Source of the DNA: Paenirhizobium cremeum
Lineage (GTDB): Bacteria > Pseudomonadota > Alphaproteobacteria > Rhizobiales > Rhizobiaceae
NCBI RefSeq assembly: GCF_022884085.1
Contig: NZ_JAGGCS010000013.1
Coordinates: 16,475 to 80,474 of the forward strand
Length of the DNA: 64,000 bases
Direction: 5' to 3'
The notes under the pieces were generated by a model. The model made no database searches, had not been told where the DNA came from, and saw only the letters and a list, made by a program, of their open reading frames with translations. Shown here piece after piece: positions 33,499-42,782 of this stretch. Made by a program: the position numbers and the translations under genes. Positions within the stretch are counted from its first letter, which is position 1. Each line of letters opens with the position of its first letter.

Positions 33499-35958
33499 AT
33501 GCTGAAAGTCGTCAAGGAAGAGCTTGGGTTTGGGAAGGTCGCCGGCAACGAGCGGCCTATGTCCGTTCACATCCCCTATATGCGGCATGTGTCTGACACG
33601 GTCATCGGGCTCGAGAATGGAACCCTGATCAGCGTCATCAAGCTTGATGGACTGTTCTTCCAGACGGAGGACCAGGCCGAATTGAACATGCGTTCTGTTG
33701 TGCAGAACACCATGATCCGAGCTCTAGGTTCGAGCCGCTATTCTCTTTGGTCGACTGTAATCCGTCGTGAGGTCGAGACCGAAATCGGCGGTTCGTTCGA
33801 TTCCTCCTTCTGCGAGATCCTAAACGATCGCTATATGGACCAACTTCGCAAGAAGCGGATGTTCACGAACGAAATCTACCTGACGATCGTGCGTTCGGGC
33901 ATGAAAGGGGCGCTTGGCCTCGGCGACTCGCTGAAGCGGATCTTTGAACGCTCGAACAAGGAGGCCAGGGCCCAAGCGACCCGTGAAGACGTGACCGACC
34001 TCGAAGAGCTGGTTGGGAACATCGTGAAAGAGTTGCACAAGTACGGCGCAAAGCCGCTTGGCATCACGTATCGCAAGAAATCGGACGATACTGCGAAAAA
34101 GGACATCGATGGAGAAGACGCTAAGGGCGATCCGTATTCGGAGCCCTGCGAGTTCTTCAACACGATCCTGACCTGCGGTGTGCCGCGAAAGATGCGGCTA
34201 CCGCGCATGGGAATTCGCAATTACGTCGGCACTTCACGGCTTCACTTTTCAAAGCGGACGATGCAGGCACAAGCGGCGGTGGAAGAAGACAGCCGCTATG
34301 CCGCTCTACTCTCGATCAAAGAATATCCCCCATTCACTGGTCCCGGCATGTTGGACGGGTTGCTGCAGGTGAACCACGAGTTCATCCTGACGCAGTCCTT
34401 CACCCTTGCAGACAAGCCGATTGCACAAGAGCGGATCAGTCGCCTTCAACGCCAAATCAAGGCCTCCGACGAAGCAGGTAGCTCGGTCGAATCCGACATC
34501 GACTATGCTTTGAACAGCCTCCTCAATCAGGAGGCTGTATTCGGCTTCCATCATTTTTCGCTTCTGTGCATTTCGCGGGACCTCGACGGATTGAGCCGTT
34601 GCGTGTCGGAACTTGGCGCTTGCCTCACCGACATGAACATCAACTGGCTCAGGGAGGATCTCAATCTTGAAGCGGCGTTCTGGGCGCAGCTGCCGGGAAA
34701 CCGCTCCTACATCTCCCGCATCGCCATGCTGTCGAGCGCCAACTTCTCCGGCCTTTCCTCGATGCATAATTTCGCGACTGGACAGGCGGATCGCACCCAT
34801 TGGGGCCTGCCGATCACCATTCTGGAAACGACCTCACAAACCCCCTACTGGTTCAACTTCCACCGTCGCGATATCGGGCACTTCACGGTGACTGGTCCGA
34901 CAGGATCCGGCAAGACCGTAGGTTTGACCTTCCTGCTGGCTCAGGCGATGCGGGTTTCACCCACGCCTCACGCCGTGTTCTTCGACAAGGACCGGGGGGC
35001 TGAGATCTTCGTCAGGGCGATTGGCGGAGCCTACGAGGTTCTGTCTCCAGGAACACCCACGGGCTTTAACCCGCTGCAACTGGAAAACACCGGCGAGAAC
35101 CGGGAATTTCTGGTCCGTCTGCTCAAGGCCATGCTGCGCGGCGACCGTCGCACCGACTTCACGCAAGAGGACGAGGACACGCTGGAAAAGGCAATCGTCC
35201 GGATCATGCAGGAGCCGGCAGCTCAGCGGAACCTCCCGAATCTTGCCGGCCTCTTGATGGGGCGGTCCAAGGCCGATGCCAACGATCTATACTCGCGGCT
35301 TCGCCCTTGGATCGAAGGCGAAAAAGCCTGGCTGTTCAACGCGCCCCATGACGTCCTGTCCTTCTCGGGTCACAGCGTCTTTGGCTTTGATATGACCAAC
35401 ATCCTCGGAAACGAGGAGCTAAGAACCCCTGCGCTGATGTATCTTTACCATCGGCTGGATGAGCTGCTGGACGGTAACCCCGTCATGTTCTTCATGGATG
35501 AAGGCTGGCAGCTGTTGATGGATGACACTTTCAGCGCCTTCATCGTCGACAAGATGAAGACGATCCGAAAGCTCAACGGCATCGTGGGCTTTGGTACGCA
35601 GTCGGCTGCTGACATTACCAAATCCAAAGCGTCGCACACGCTCATTGAGCAATCGGCGACCAACATCCACTTCCCGAACCCACGGGCTGACGAAGAGAGC
35701 TACATCAAGCGCTTCGGCCTGACGGTGAAGGAGTTCAAGTTCATCAAGAACACGCCTCCTGAAAAGAGAACCTTCCTGATTAAGCATGGCAACGACTCTG
35801 TCATTGCGCGTCTCGATCTGTCGACAATGCCGGATCTCGTGAAGGTGCTTTCAGGACGCAAGGATACGATCGAGGAGTGCGCGGCACTTCGCGAGCAGTA
35901 CGGAGACGAACCCGAAAACTGGTTGGCGAAATTCTGCGGATGGGAGAAGGCCGAATGA
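33499..35958 (+). CDS. virB4: VirB4 secretion ATPase
   Basis: This 819-residue AAA+ ATPase powers pilus and substrate transfer. Walker A is VTGPTGSGKTVGLTFLL at about residue 465 and Walker B is VMFFMDEGWQLL at about 660, with IVGFGTQSAADI following. The N-terminal VirB4/TrbE domain is complete (HIPYMRHVSDTVIGLENGTLIS). The stop overlaps the next start as ATGA. Confidence 0.95.
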   Translation: MLKVVKEELGFGKVAGNERPMSVHIPYMRHVSDTVIGLENGTLISVIKLDGLFFQTEDQAELNMRSVVQNTMIRALGSSRYSLWSTVIRREVETEIGGSFDSSFCEILNDRYMDQLRKKRMFTNEIYLTIVRSGMKGALGLGDSLKRIFERSNKEARAQATREDVTDLEELVGNIVKELHKYGAKPLGITYRKKSDDTAKKDIDGEDAKGDPYSEPCEFFNTILTCGVPRKMRLPRMGIRNYVGTSRLHFSKRTMQAQAAVEEDSRYAALLSIKEYPPFTGPGMLDGLLQVNHEFILTQSFTLADKPIAQERISRLQRQIKASDEAGSSVESDIDYALNSLLNQEAVFGFHHFSLLCISRDLDGLSRCVSELGACLTDMNINWLREDLNLEAAFWAQLPGNRSYISRIAMLSSANFSGLSSMHNFATGQADRTHWGLPITILETTSQTPYWFNFHRRDIGHFTVTGPTGSGKTVGLTFLLAQAMRVSPTPHAVFFDKDRGAEIFVRAIGGAYEVLSPGTPTGFNPLQLENTGENREFLVRLLKAMLRGDRRTDFTQEDEDTLEKAIVRIMQEPAAQRNLPNLAGLLMGRSKADANDLYSRLRPWIEGEKAWLFNAPHDVLSFSGHSVFGFDMTNILGNEELRTPALMYLYHRLDELLDGNPVMFFMDEGWQLLMDDTFSAFIVDKMKTIRKLNGIVGFGTQSAADITKSKASHTLIEQSATNIHFPNPRADEESYIKRFGLTVKEFKFIKNTPPEKRTFLIKHGNDSVIARLDLSTMPDLVKVLSGRKDTIEECAALREQYGDEPENWLAKFCGWEKAE

Positions 35959-37046
35959 GGAACAGTCGGACTCTAACGCTGCTAGTTGCAGCCTTGGCTT
36001 GGGGAACAGCGCCCCCCGCCTCCTCGCAGGTTCCTGTTACGGATGGCGCCCTCACTTCAACAGATGCAGTGCGCAATGAAACGACGAAGCAGATCGAAGA
36101 AACAGACAGTCGCCGGCACTCCGTGAGCAAGAGCGTCACCTGCTCGATGTACCGGCCGGGGCGCGGAGGTGACGCCCCCTCGGCAGCACAAGCCAATCCG
36201 GAGATTGTCGGGCTCGTGAAGCGAGTGGCGCGTGAGGAAGGGGTAGACGAAACCCTCTTCATGTCTCTCGTCTACCAGGAGAGCCGGTTCAATCCCTGCG
36301 CAAAGTCGCCTGTCGGCGCTATGGGCTTGTCGCAGCTGATGCCGGGCACAGCCAAGGATCTTGGCGTGAATCCTCACGATATCGAGGATAACCTTCGCGG
36401 CGGCGCACGCTACCTGAAGCAGCAGCTCCGCACCTTCAACGGCAATACCAACCTTGCGCTCGCCGCGTACAACGCGGGGCCAGGCAACGTCCGCAAGTAT
36501 GGCGGCATCCCTCCGTTCAAGGAGACGCAGGGCTATGTCGCCGCGATCAAAGGCAAATGGATGCCTCAGTTTGGAGGCTCTGATGTTTCGAACATCCCCG
36601 AAAACTTCGGCGGAGGCACGTCGGGCTTTTCAGGTGCGAGAGGCGCAACGATCAACTCAATGGCAACCAGCCAGTCGATTTCCGAAAACAGCGGGAACGT
36701 CGCGTCATGGCTTCAGCAACTCGGCCAGATGGAAAGCGGCACGATCCAAGACAGCTGGGACCACAATTCCGGCGCACGCAATGCGAACCTCGAAATGATG
36801 AACCAGGTCATCCGCCTCGGAACAACGATGGCGGAGCTTATGAATTCTCAAAATGCACTTGATCTGGGCGGGCTCTCGGGGTCTTCGCGGTCCAGCGACT
36901 ACAAGCGAGACGAGAAGGAAGACGATCGCGAGGTAGCTGACCTCTGCGACAAGGAACTGCAGCTTGAGTGGAATCCGGAGGAGCAGGCCTGCGTTCGAAA
37001 ACTCGAACCAGAGGCTGACATGAAGCTGATGTTGAGCGCCGAATGA
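35955..37046 (+). CDS. Second lytic transglycosylase with extended C-terminal domain
   Basis: This 363-residue exported protein sits between virB4 and virB5. A signal peptide (about 1-25) is followed by an SLT domain at about 80-210: LFMSLVYQESRFNPCAKSP with the catalytic Glu, GAMGLSQLMPGTAKDLG and LALAAYNAGPGNVRKYGG. The tail of about 150 residues is Ser/Gln/Asn-rich and helical (NVASWLQQLGQMESGTIQDSW), unlike a usual VirB1. It partly resembles VirB5-type helical regions. The operon therefore has two transglycosylases. The tail ends with charged residues and a CDKELQLEWNPEEQACV motif. Confidence 0.85.
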   Translation: MRNSRTLTLLVAALAWGTAPPASSQVPVTDGALTSTDAVRNETTKQIEETDSRRHSVSKSVTCSMYRPGRGGDAPSAAQANPEIVGLVKRVAREEGVDETLFMSLVYQESRFNPCAKSPVGAMGLSQLMPGTAKDLGVNPHDIEDNLRGGARYLKQQLRTFNGNTNLALAAYNAGPGNVRKYGGIPPFKETQGYVAAIKGKWMPQFGGSDVSNIPENFGGGTSGFSGARGATINSMATSQSISENSGNVASWLQQLGQMESGTIQDSWDHNSGARNANLEMMNQVIRLGTTMAELMNSQNALDLGGLSGSSRSSDYKRDEKEDDREVADLCDKELQLEWNPEEQACVRKLEPEADMKLMLSAE

Positions 37047-37060
37047 CAAGGAGAACGGCC

Positions 37061-37759
37061 ATGAAAAGAGCATTTCTGACTGCGTTTTCGCTAGCGATGG
37101 CGTCTACTGCGCATGCACAGGTTCCCGTGATCGACAGCGCCAACCTGAAGATTGCAAGGGAAACCTCTCAGACGACCGATCAGATCCTGGATACGAACAA
37201 GGAGGTTCTGAAGACGGTAGAAGAGACGCTTAAAGCCGTCACGGGGGATCGCGGGAGCGTTTCAAATCCCATGCAGAACCTCGCCGTTGGTCAAGGGTTC
37301 AGCGTTTCTCAGATGCCGTCACTCGACAGCCTCATGCAGGGCGGAGTCCCGAACTTCGGCAGCATGGGCGGTGACATCGGCCAGATTGCCACCACCTTCA
37401 TCAACGGTCTTCAGCTAGTAAAAAACTTGTCTGGCAAGGCGGACAGCACGTTCTCCGGCGACAAGTCCTACGAAGAGATGATGAAGACCGTCCTTGGAGT
37501 TGCTGCCCTAGTCACCGGCTCGCAACAGGCTGTTCAGTCGCGAACACAGGCATTCCAGCAGGCAGGTCAGCAGATCGGCCAGGCTCAAGACATCAAAGGG
37601 TCCATCGATCAGAACACGCAGCTGCAGGTTCAAACCGGCCTGACGATCAACGAAATGATTGGCGTGATGAATGGGGCGGTCGGCTCCCTGCAGGCTCAAA
37701 ACCAGCGCCGCCTTGTCGACATCTCCAATACCAAGAAGGCGCTGACCTACGGTGACTAA
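37061..37759 (+). CDS. virB5: VirB5-like minor pilus protein
   Basis: 232 residues from ATG 37061, which follows AAGGAG. It has a signal peptide (MKRAFLTAFSLAMASTAHA), a helical N-terminus rich in Thr/Glu (ETSQTTDQILDTNKEVLKTVEETL) and a long C-terminal helix (INEMIGVMNGAVGSLQAQNQRRL) typical of VirB5. It would sit at the pilus tip or base. The stop overlaps the next reading frame by eight bases. Confidence 0.8.
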   Translation: MKRAFLTAFSLAMASTAHAQVPVIDSANLKIARETSQTTDQILDTNKEVLKTVEETLKAVTGDRGSVSNPMQNLAVGQGFSVSQMPSLDSLMQGGVPNFGSMGGDIGQIATTFINGLQLVKNLSGKADSTFSGDKSYEEMMKTVLGVAALVTGSQQAVQSRTQAFQQAGQQIGQAQDIKGSIDQNTQLQVQTGLTINEMIGVMNGAVGSLQAQNQRRLVDISNTKKALTYGD

Positions 37760-37988
37760 GACATTTCGAGTGAAAGGCTTTGTGCTCCTCTCCGTTCTGG
37801 TTGCTGCCGGCGTAACTGGCTGCGCCGGTGCTCCGAAAGAGAAGACTGCACCATGCAAGAGGCCGGCAAACCTCACATCCTACGCCGAGGATCCGCGACA
37901 GGAATGTGGCCCAATGACCAGCGTGAATGGCAACCCATCGGAAGCGCTGGCGGCGATCGACGCTTTCGCTGCAAGCGGAGAGCAGTGA
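37752..37988 (+). CDS. Small lipoprotein in the VirB7 position
   Basis: 78 residues from GTG 37752 (a second GTG lies at 37770). A lipoprotein signal (VLLSVLVAAGVTGCAG) places the lipidated Cys at about 24. The remainder is short, Pro/Asn-rich and contains two further Cys. VirB7 lipoproteins stabilise VirB9; small entry-exclusion lipoproteins occupy similar positions, so either role is possible. It lies between virB5 and virB6. Confidence 0.75.
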   Translation: MTKTFRVKGFVLLSVLVAAGVTGCAGAPKEKTAPCKRPANLTSYAEDPRQECGPMTSVNGNPSEALAAIDAFAASGEQ

Positions 37989-37992
37989 CCCC

Positions 37993-39021
37993 ATGAACTT
38001 TCTAGGCGGCCTGCTTGAGGCTCTTGAAGATGCAGGGCGGAATTTCTCCCAACGGGCTTATGAGGTCGTTGGCGACGAGATCATGCCCTTGCTGACGATC
38101 ATGCTTATTGCCTACGTCGCCTATTACGGACTTCAACTCGTCATGGGGACCGCGCGAGTGAGCGTCGGCGAGATCGTCGGCCGGGTCGTGCGGATGATAC
38201 TTATCGTCGCCTTTATTGATCAGTGGGGCAACTTCCAACTCTTCTTTTACGACTGGCTGAACAACACGCCTGAAGACGTGGGGCGGGCGCTCTTGACGGC
38301 TAGCAGTACCGGGATAACTGAGCCGACAGACGGCCTCTCCATGATTTGGGAGACGGCAAATGAGGCAGCAGCAGCATTCGCGGAGCAGTCGGGCTACTTC
38401 GCCATTCTCCCGGGCCTTGTAGGGTTCCTGATCATGCTGGCGGTTGGGCTGTTCATTGCAGTTGCGCTTGCCATCCTAGTGCTTGCGAAGGTGATGATGT
38501 GGGTGCTGCTTGGCACTGCACCGATCTTTATCGCCTGCCTATTGTTTGATTCCACACGCCAGTACGGAATGGCTTGGTTCCAGCAGGTTTTGACGTACGC
38601 AATCATTCCGCTCTTCGTTTACGTCGTCGCCGCCTTTCTCATCACGACCATGGACGCTGAACTGCAGAAGGTCGCAGCGGCAGCATCCGCAAACGAGATC
38701 CAGTTAGACGATATCTCGGCTTTCGTCCTGATCTGTGCGGCTGGCGCTTTTGTCCTCTTCAACATTCAAACTCTTGCCCAGGGAATTACCGGGGGCGTGG
38801 CAACGGGCGTTGGGCAGATCGCTCGATCGGTTGGCTACGCGACCGGTGTTGCACTGCCGGCACGAGCTTTGACCGCGATACGTTCTGTAGCCGGCAGGGC
38901 TGGAGAATTAGGAATGGCCGCACGCGCCAGAACCCATGCCGGCATGAGGGAAAACATCCAAAACGCCGGTGCAGCAGAAGCGATGCAAAACAGAATTACC
39001 AACAACAGTCTGCCCAACTAG
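37993..39021 (+). CDS. virB6: VirB6 polytopic membrane protein
   Basis: 342 residues from ATG 37993, five bases after the lipoprotein stop. It has several membrane helices: ILLTIMLI-type segment near residue 35, GFLIMLAVGLFIAVALAILVLAKVMMWVLLG, YAIIPLFVYVVAAFLI and AFVLICAAGAFVLF. The cytoplasmic C-terminus is Ala/Arg-rich. This is the TrbL/VirB6 layout for substrate passage through the inner membrane. Confidence 0.9.
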   Translation: MNFLGGLLEALEDAGRNFSQRAYEVVGDEIMPLLTIMLIAYVAYYGLQLVMGTARVSVGEIVGRVVRMILIVAFIDQWGNFQLFFYDWLNNTPEDVGRALLTASSTGITEPTDGLSMIWETANEAAAAFAEQSGYFAILPGLVGFLIMLAVGLFIAVALAILVLAKVMMWVLLGTAPIFIACLLFDSTRQYGMAWFQQVLTYAIIPLFVYVVAAFLITTMDAELQKVAAAASANEIQLDDISAFVLICAAGAFVLFNIQTLAQGITGGVATGVGQIARSVGYATGVALPARALTAIRSVAGRAGELGMAARARTHAGMRENIQNAGAAEAMQNRITNNSLPN

Positions 39022-39054
39022 GCAACTGGTGGCGGGAATTAAGGGCTAGGATAG

Positions 39055-39747
39055 ATGGCAGAGAATAACGATGCTCTCCGGAGCTATTTTCAGGATGGGG
39101 ACCGTTGGGAACAAGAGATCGTAAAAAAGGCCAAACGGTCCAAGGCGTTCGCTTGGCTGATTACGCTGATCTTCGGCGGCATCACGATCCTGTCGCTCTC
39201 CGCATTGGTGATGCTCGTGCCCCTCAAGAGCTTCGAGCCGTACATTGTCGAGGTCGACAAGAACACTGGCTATATTGAGGTCAAGACAGGGCTGACCCGA
39301 ACATCGAACATCACCGATCAGCAGGCGGTCACTCAGGCGAATGTCGTCCGTTACATTCGATCCCGCGAGGGCTATGATCCTTTTGCCATTGAGCAGAACT
39401 TTGGAATTGCAGCTTTGCTCTCCACCGGGGACGCAGCGCGCGACCTCCAGGCCCAATGGAGTGCCGCGAACCCTGACAATCCAGCTCGCCGGCTCGGCAA
39501 AAATAAGTCGATCACCGTCGACATAAAGTCTGTCACCTTCCCGAACACGACAACGGCGCTCGTCCGGTTCTCGACGCATGAGCGCTCTGATGCAGACGTC
39601 ATCACGCGCCATTTCATCTCTATCGTTCGCTATCGCTACACCGATACGCCAGAGCGCAACGAATGGCGCTTCGAAAACCCGTTGGGCTTCCAAGTTTATG
39701 ACTACCGCCGTGATCAGGAAACGGTGACCTCGGGAGGCCAGCAGTGA
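39055..39747 (+). CDS. virB8: VirB8 assembly factor
   Basis: This 230-residue bitopic protein has a short cytoplasmic N-terminus, a membrane helix at about 31-54 (AWLITLIFGGITILSLSALVM) and a periplasmic NTF2-like domain. The domain shows VEVDKNTGYIEV, YIRSREGYDPFAI and ERNEWRFENPLGFQV, all typical of VirB8. It overlaps virB9 by four bases. Confidence 0.93.
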   Translation: MAENNDALRSYFQDGDRWEQEIVKKAKRSKAFAWLITLIFGGITILSLSALVMLVPLKSFEPYIVEVDKNTGYIEVKTGLTRTSNITDQQAVTQANVVRYIRSREGYDPFAIEQNFGIAALLSTGDAARDLQAQWSAANPDNPARRLGKNKSITVDIKSVTFPNTTTALVRFSTHERSDADVITRHFISIVRYRYTDTPERNEWRFENPLGFQVYDYRRDQETVTSGGQQ

Positions 39748-40556
39748 AATATGGCTTCCTACTAGCGGCGTCGATCGCCGCTCTCACGATGACTCACGCC
39801 TATGCGGCGCAACAGCCCCGCCCTGGCAGTCTGGATGCGCGTGTGACCAGTGTCGTCTATCAGCCGAACAACGTCGTGAAGGTGTCTGCAACCTACGGCA
39901 TCTCAACGATGATCATCTTCGACGAAGATGAGAAGTTTGAGACGATCTCGCTTGGCGACACCGACAGTTGGCAGGTTGCCCCGTCCGAAAAGGGCAACAT
40001 CCTTTTCGTCAAGCCGATAGCCAAGGACGTTTCCACAAACATGAACGTGGTGACCTCAAAGAGGATCTACTTCCTTGAGCTGAACGACTATGCACCGGAA
40101 GCAGGGAAAAAGGTCTTCGGCATTCGCTTCGTTTATCCCGAGAAGAACCTGAACGAGTCTCTGCGGAAGGAGGCTGAGTTTCGGGCAGCTAACCCGAACA
40201 TTTCGAGCATCGACAAAGCGAACGTCAATATTGACTACTCTTTCTCGGGCGACGCGGCGCTGAAGCCGACAATGGTCTTCGATGACGGAAAGAAGACCTT
40301 TTTCAAGTTCGGCCGAGGGACCGTGCCGGCCATTTTTGCCGTTCAATCCGACTTCTCAGAGACCCTGCGAAACTTCCGCAAGGAAGGCGAATACATCGTC
40401 GTTGACGGCGTAGCCACGCAATACACGCTCCGGGACGGAAACCAGTGGACGTGCATTTTCAACCTCCGCAAGCCGGACTTTGCAGCACCTGATCCTGACA
40501 TCTTGGCTCCGAAGCCGGATCCTGATGCCAGCAAACGCAGGAGGAGCGGCAACTAA
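39744..40556 (+). CDS. virB9: VirB9 outer-membrane core component
   Basis: 270 residues from a GTG start that overlaps the virB8 stop (GTGA). It has a signal peptide (MKYGFLLAASIAALTMTHAYA), the N-terminal VirB9 domain (ISLGDTDSWQVAPSEKGNILFVKP) and the C-terminal beta domain (PTMVFDDGKKTFFKFGRG, VVDGVATQYTLRDG). It forms the outer ring with VirB10 and VirB7. Confidence 0.93.
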   Translation: MKYGFLLAASIAALTMTHAYAAQQPRPGSLDARVTSVVYQPNNVVKVSATYGISTMIIFDEDEKFETISLGDTDSWQVAPSEKGNILFVKPIAKDVSTNMNVVTSKRIYFLELNDYAPEAGKKVFGIRFVYPEKNLNESLRKEAEFRAANPNISSIDKANVNIDYSFSGDAALKPTMVFDDGKKTFFKFGRGTVPAIFAVQSDFSETLRNFRKEGEYIVVDGVATQYTLRDGNQWTCIFNLRKPDFAAPDPDILAPKPDPDASKRRRSGN

Positions 40557-41779
40557 TGAAGCGCAGCCCTGAACTCGACGCAATGGCGGCGGCCGACGAG
40601 GCCGAAATCAGCAATCGAAACGTGAAGCGCAATCAAACGGTCGGCATGGCCGCCCTTTTGCTGGCTGGCGTCTTCGCCGCGTACCTGGTGCTCGCCACGT
40701 CCGGAGAAAGCCCGCCTGAAAGCCCGCAAAGTGAGGAGGAGTTCCGTACCACGACCTTCCGGCCGCCCGGTTTCGTGCGCGATGGAGAACCTACTCCCCC
40801 ACCACCCGAACAGCCTGTCTTGGAACTTCCACCTCCGCCACCTCCGCCGCCACCTCCGCCGCCAGCTCCGCCGGTGGACGTCACTGAATTCAACGTGCCT
40901 CCCCCGCCCGAAGTAGCTCAACCGGCGAGCGCGCCCCCGCCCGCCGAAGAGGTATTTCCGGAGCGATTTCGGTCAAAGCTAATCACGCTTGACCAGAACC
41001 TGGGAGGATCCGCGAATGGTTCGCTCGATGGCTCGAACGGCGGCACGCCTTTGACCGTCGCTGGCGAGGATCGCAACAGCCAGTACCTGTCCTCAGCGAG
41101 TGCTATCGGTGACCGTTCCGCCAAAGCCCGGCAGATTGAGCGCATCGACGCCATGATCCCAGAGGGCACGCTGATCCCCGGCATCTTGGAATCGGCGATC
41201 GTCAGCGACCTTCCGGGCCAAGTCCGGGCCATCACATCCAAGGATGTCTACTCCTTCGATGGGCGGCGCGTCCTGATCCCAACAGGAACCCGCCTGATCG
41301 GGGAATATCAGTCCGAAGTTACGCGGGGGCAGAAGCGGGTCTTTGTCGTGTGGACGAGGTTGATCCGGGATGACGGCGTGTCGGTGCGCTTGAACTCCAT
41401 CGGCACGGACAGCCTCGGGCGATCGGGCCTGACGGGTCATGTCGACAACAAGTTTCGTGAGCGCTTTGGCGCATCAATCTTGCTGTCGATCGTCGGAGGC
41501 GGTGCAAGCTATCTAACCGGATACGGTAGCGACTCCAGCTCCGGAAACGATGACGCCGAAAGAGGTGCTGAACTGGCGCGAGAAACGATCGCGCAGACCT
41601 TCAGCGACATGGCGAACACGGTCCTTGCCGAAAACCTCAGGATCCCGCCAACGATCAGCGTACCGCAAGGCGAGCGGATCTTTGTCTATGTTCGCCAGGA
41701 CCTCGATTTCAGCGCCATGTACGACGATCCTGTCACGGAAGCGATGAAGGAGATCAAACGTGAACGTTATGGTAGGTAA
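40556..41779 (+). CDS. virB10: VirB10 core-complex scaffold
   Basis: This 407-residue protein spans the envelope. A membrane helix lies at about 25-42 (TVGMAALLLAGVFAAYLVLA). A Pro-rich rod follows (about 80-130, with a run of prolines) and then the C-terminal TrbI/VirB10 domain (LIPGILESAIVSDLPG, LIPTGTRLIGEYQS, VDNKFRERFGASILLSIVGG). All landmarks of the family are present. The end overlaps virB11. Confidence 0.94.
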   Translation: MKRSPELDAMAAADEAEISNRNVKRNQTVGMAALLLAGVFAAYLVLATSGESPPESPQSEEEFRTTTFRPPGFVRDGEPTPPPPEQPVLELPPPPPPPPPPPPAPPVDVTEFNVPPPPEVAQPASAPPPAEEVFPERFRSKLITLDQNLGGSANGSLDGSNGGTPLTVAGEDRNSQYLSSASAIGDRSAKARQIERIDAMIPEGTLIPGILESAIVSDLPGQVRAITSKDVYSFDGRRVLIPTGTRLIGEYQSEVTRGQKRVFVVWTRLIRDDGVSVRLNSIGTDSLGRSGLTGHVDNKFRERFGASILLSIVGGGASYLTGYGSDSSSGNDDAERGAELARETIAQTFSDMANTVLAENLRIPPTISVPQGERIFVYVRQDLDFSAMYDDPVTEAMKEIKRERYGR

Positions 41780-42782
41780 CACGACCGCTCATGATCCTCA
41801 TTATTTCCTGAACCGGTCTCTGGAGCCCATCAGGCAATTTCTCGATGACCCGAAGGTGGTTGAGATTGCGGTGAACCGGCCAGGCCAAGTCTATGTTGAA
41901 CGCTTCGGTGCTGATCACATGGAGCATCATGAAATCGATGCTCTGACTGCACGCGAGATTGAAAACATTGGCGAGCGGGTTGCCGCAGCGACGAAGCAGT
42001 TCCTCAACGCCGCTAATCCGATCCTTAGTGCAGCACTGCCATCCGGCGAACGTATCCAGGTCGTCTTGCCGCCCGCGGCACCCGACGGTGGGTCGATCAC
42101 GATCCGTAAGCAGGTTGTGCAGAATTTCTCTCTGCAGGACTACCGTGACAACGGCTCTCTCGACAAAGTCTCGGTTGCTGTCGGGGGCTTAAGCGACGTG
42201 GATCGGGAGCTGATCGCCTATCTACGCGCAGAGAAGATCTACGACTTCATCCATACGGCCATCACGAAGCGGGTTTCGATCCTGATCAGTGGCGGCACGT
42301 CGTCGGGAAAAACCACGTTTCTGAACGCTTGTCTGAACTCCGTAGACCTGAATGAGCGGATCCTGACGCTTGAAGACACTCGTGAGCTATTCCCCCCACA
42401 GAAGAACGCGGTCCACCTGATCGCCTCCAAGGATGGGCAAGGCACCGCAAACGTCACGATTCAGAACCTTCTTGAATCGGCGCTTCGAATGCGGCCGGAT
42501 CGCCTCTTTGTTGGCGAGATTCGTGGAGCTGAGGCCTTTTCATTCCTTCGCGCCATCAACACAGGCCACCCGGGCAGCATGTCGACAGTACACGCCGATA
42601 CGCCGCTCGGCGCCTATGAACAGCTTGCCATGATGATGCAGCAGTCCGGCATGTCCGCCGGCTACTCCAAGCAGGATCTGATGTCCTACATCCAAATGGT
42701 CATTCCGATCGTCATCCAGCTCAGGCGGGAAGGCGGCAAGCGCGGGGTTTCCGAAATCTACTTCGCACGGGATGCATCATGA
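41760..42782 (+). CDS. virB11: VirB11 traffic ATPase
   Basis: This 340-residue hexameric ATPase has Walker A ILISGGTSSGKTTFLNA at about 176, ILTLEDTRELF (Asp box) and MRPDRLFVGEIRGAEAFSFL with Walker B, then a His box (GHPGSMSTVHAD). GTG 41760 has an AAGGAG seven bases upstream; ATG 41769 is the alternative. The stop overlaps virD4. Confidence 0.95.
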   Translation: MNVMVGNTTAHDPHYFLNRSLEPIRQFLDDPKVVEIAVNRPGQVYVERFGADHMEHHEIDALTAREIENIGERVAAATKQFLNAANPILSAALPSGERIQVVLPPAAPDGGSITIRKQVVQNFSLQDYRDNGSLDKVSVAVGGLSDVDRELIAYLRAEKIYDFIHTAITKRVSILISGGTSSGKTTFLNACLNSVDLNERILTLEDTRELFPPQKNAVHLIASKDGQGTANVTIQNLLESALRMRPDRLFVGEIRGAEAFSFLRAINTGHPGSMSTVHADTPLGAYEQLAMMMQQSGMSAGYSKQDLMSYIQMVIPIVIQLRREGGKRGVSEIYFARDAS

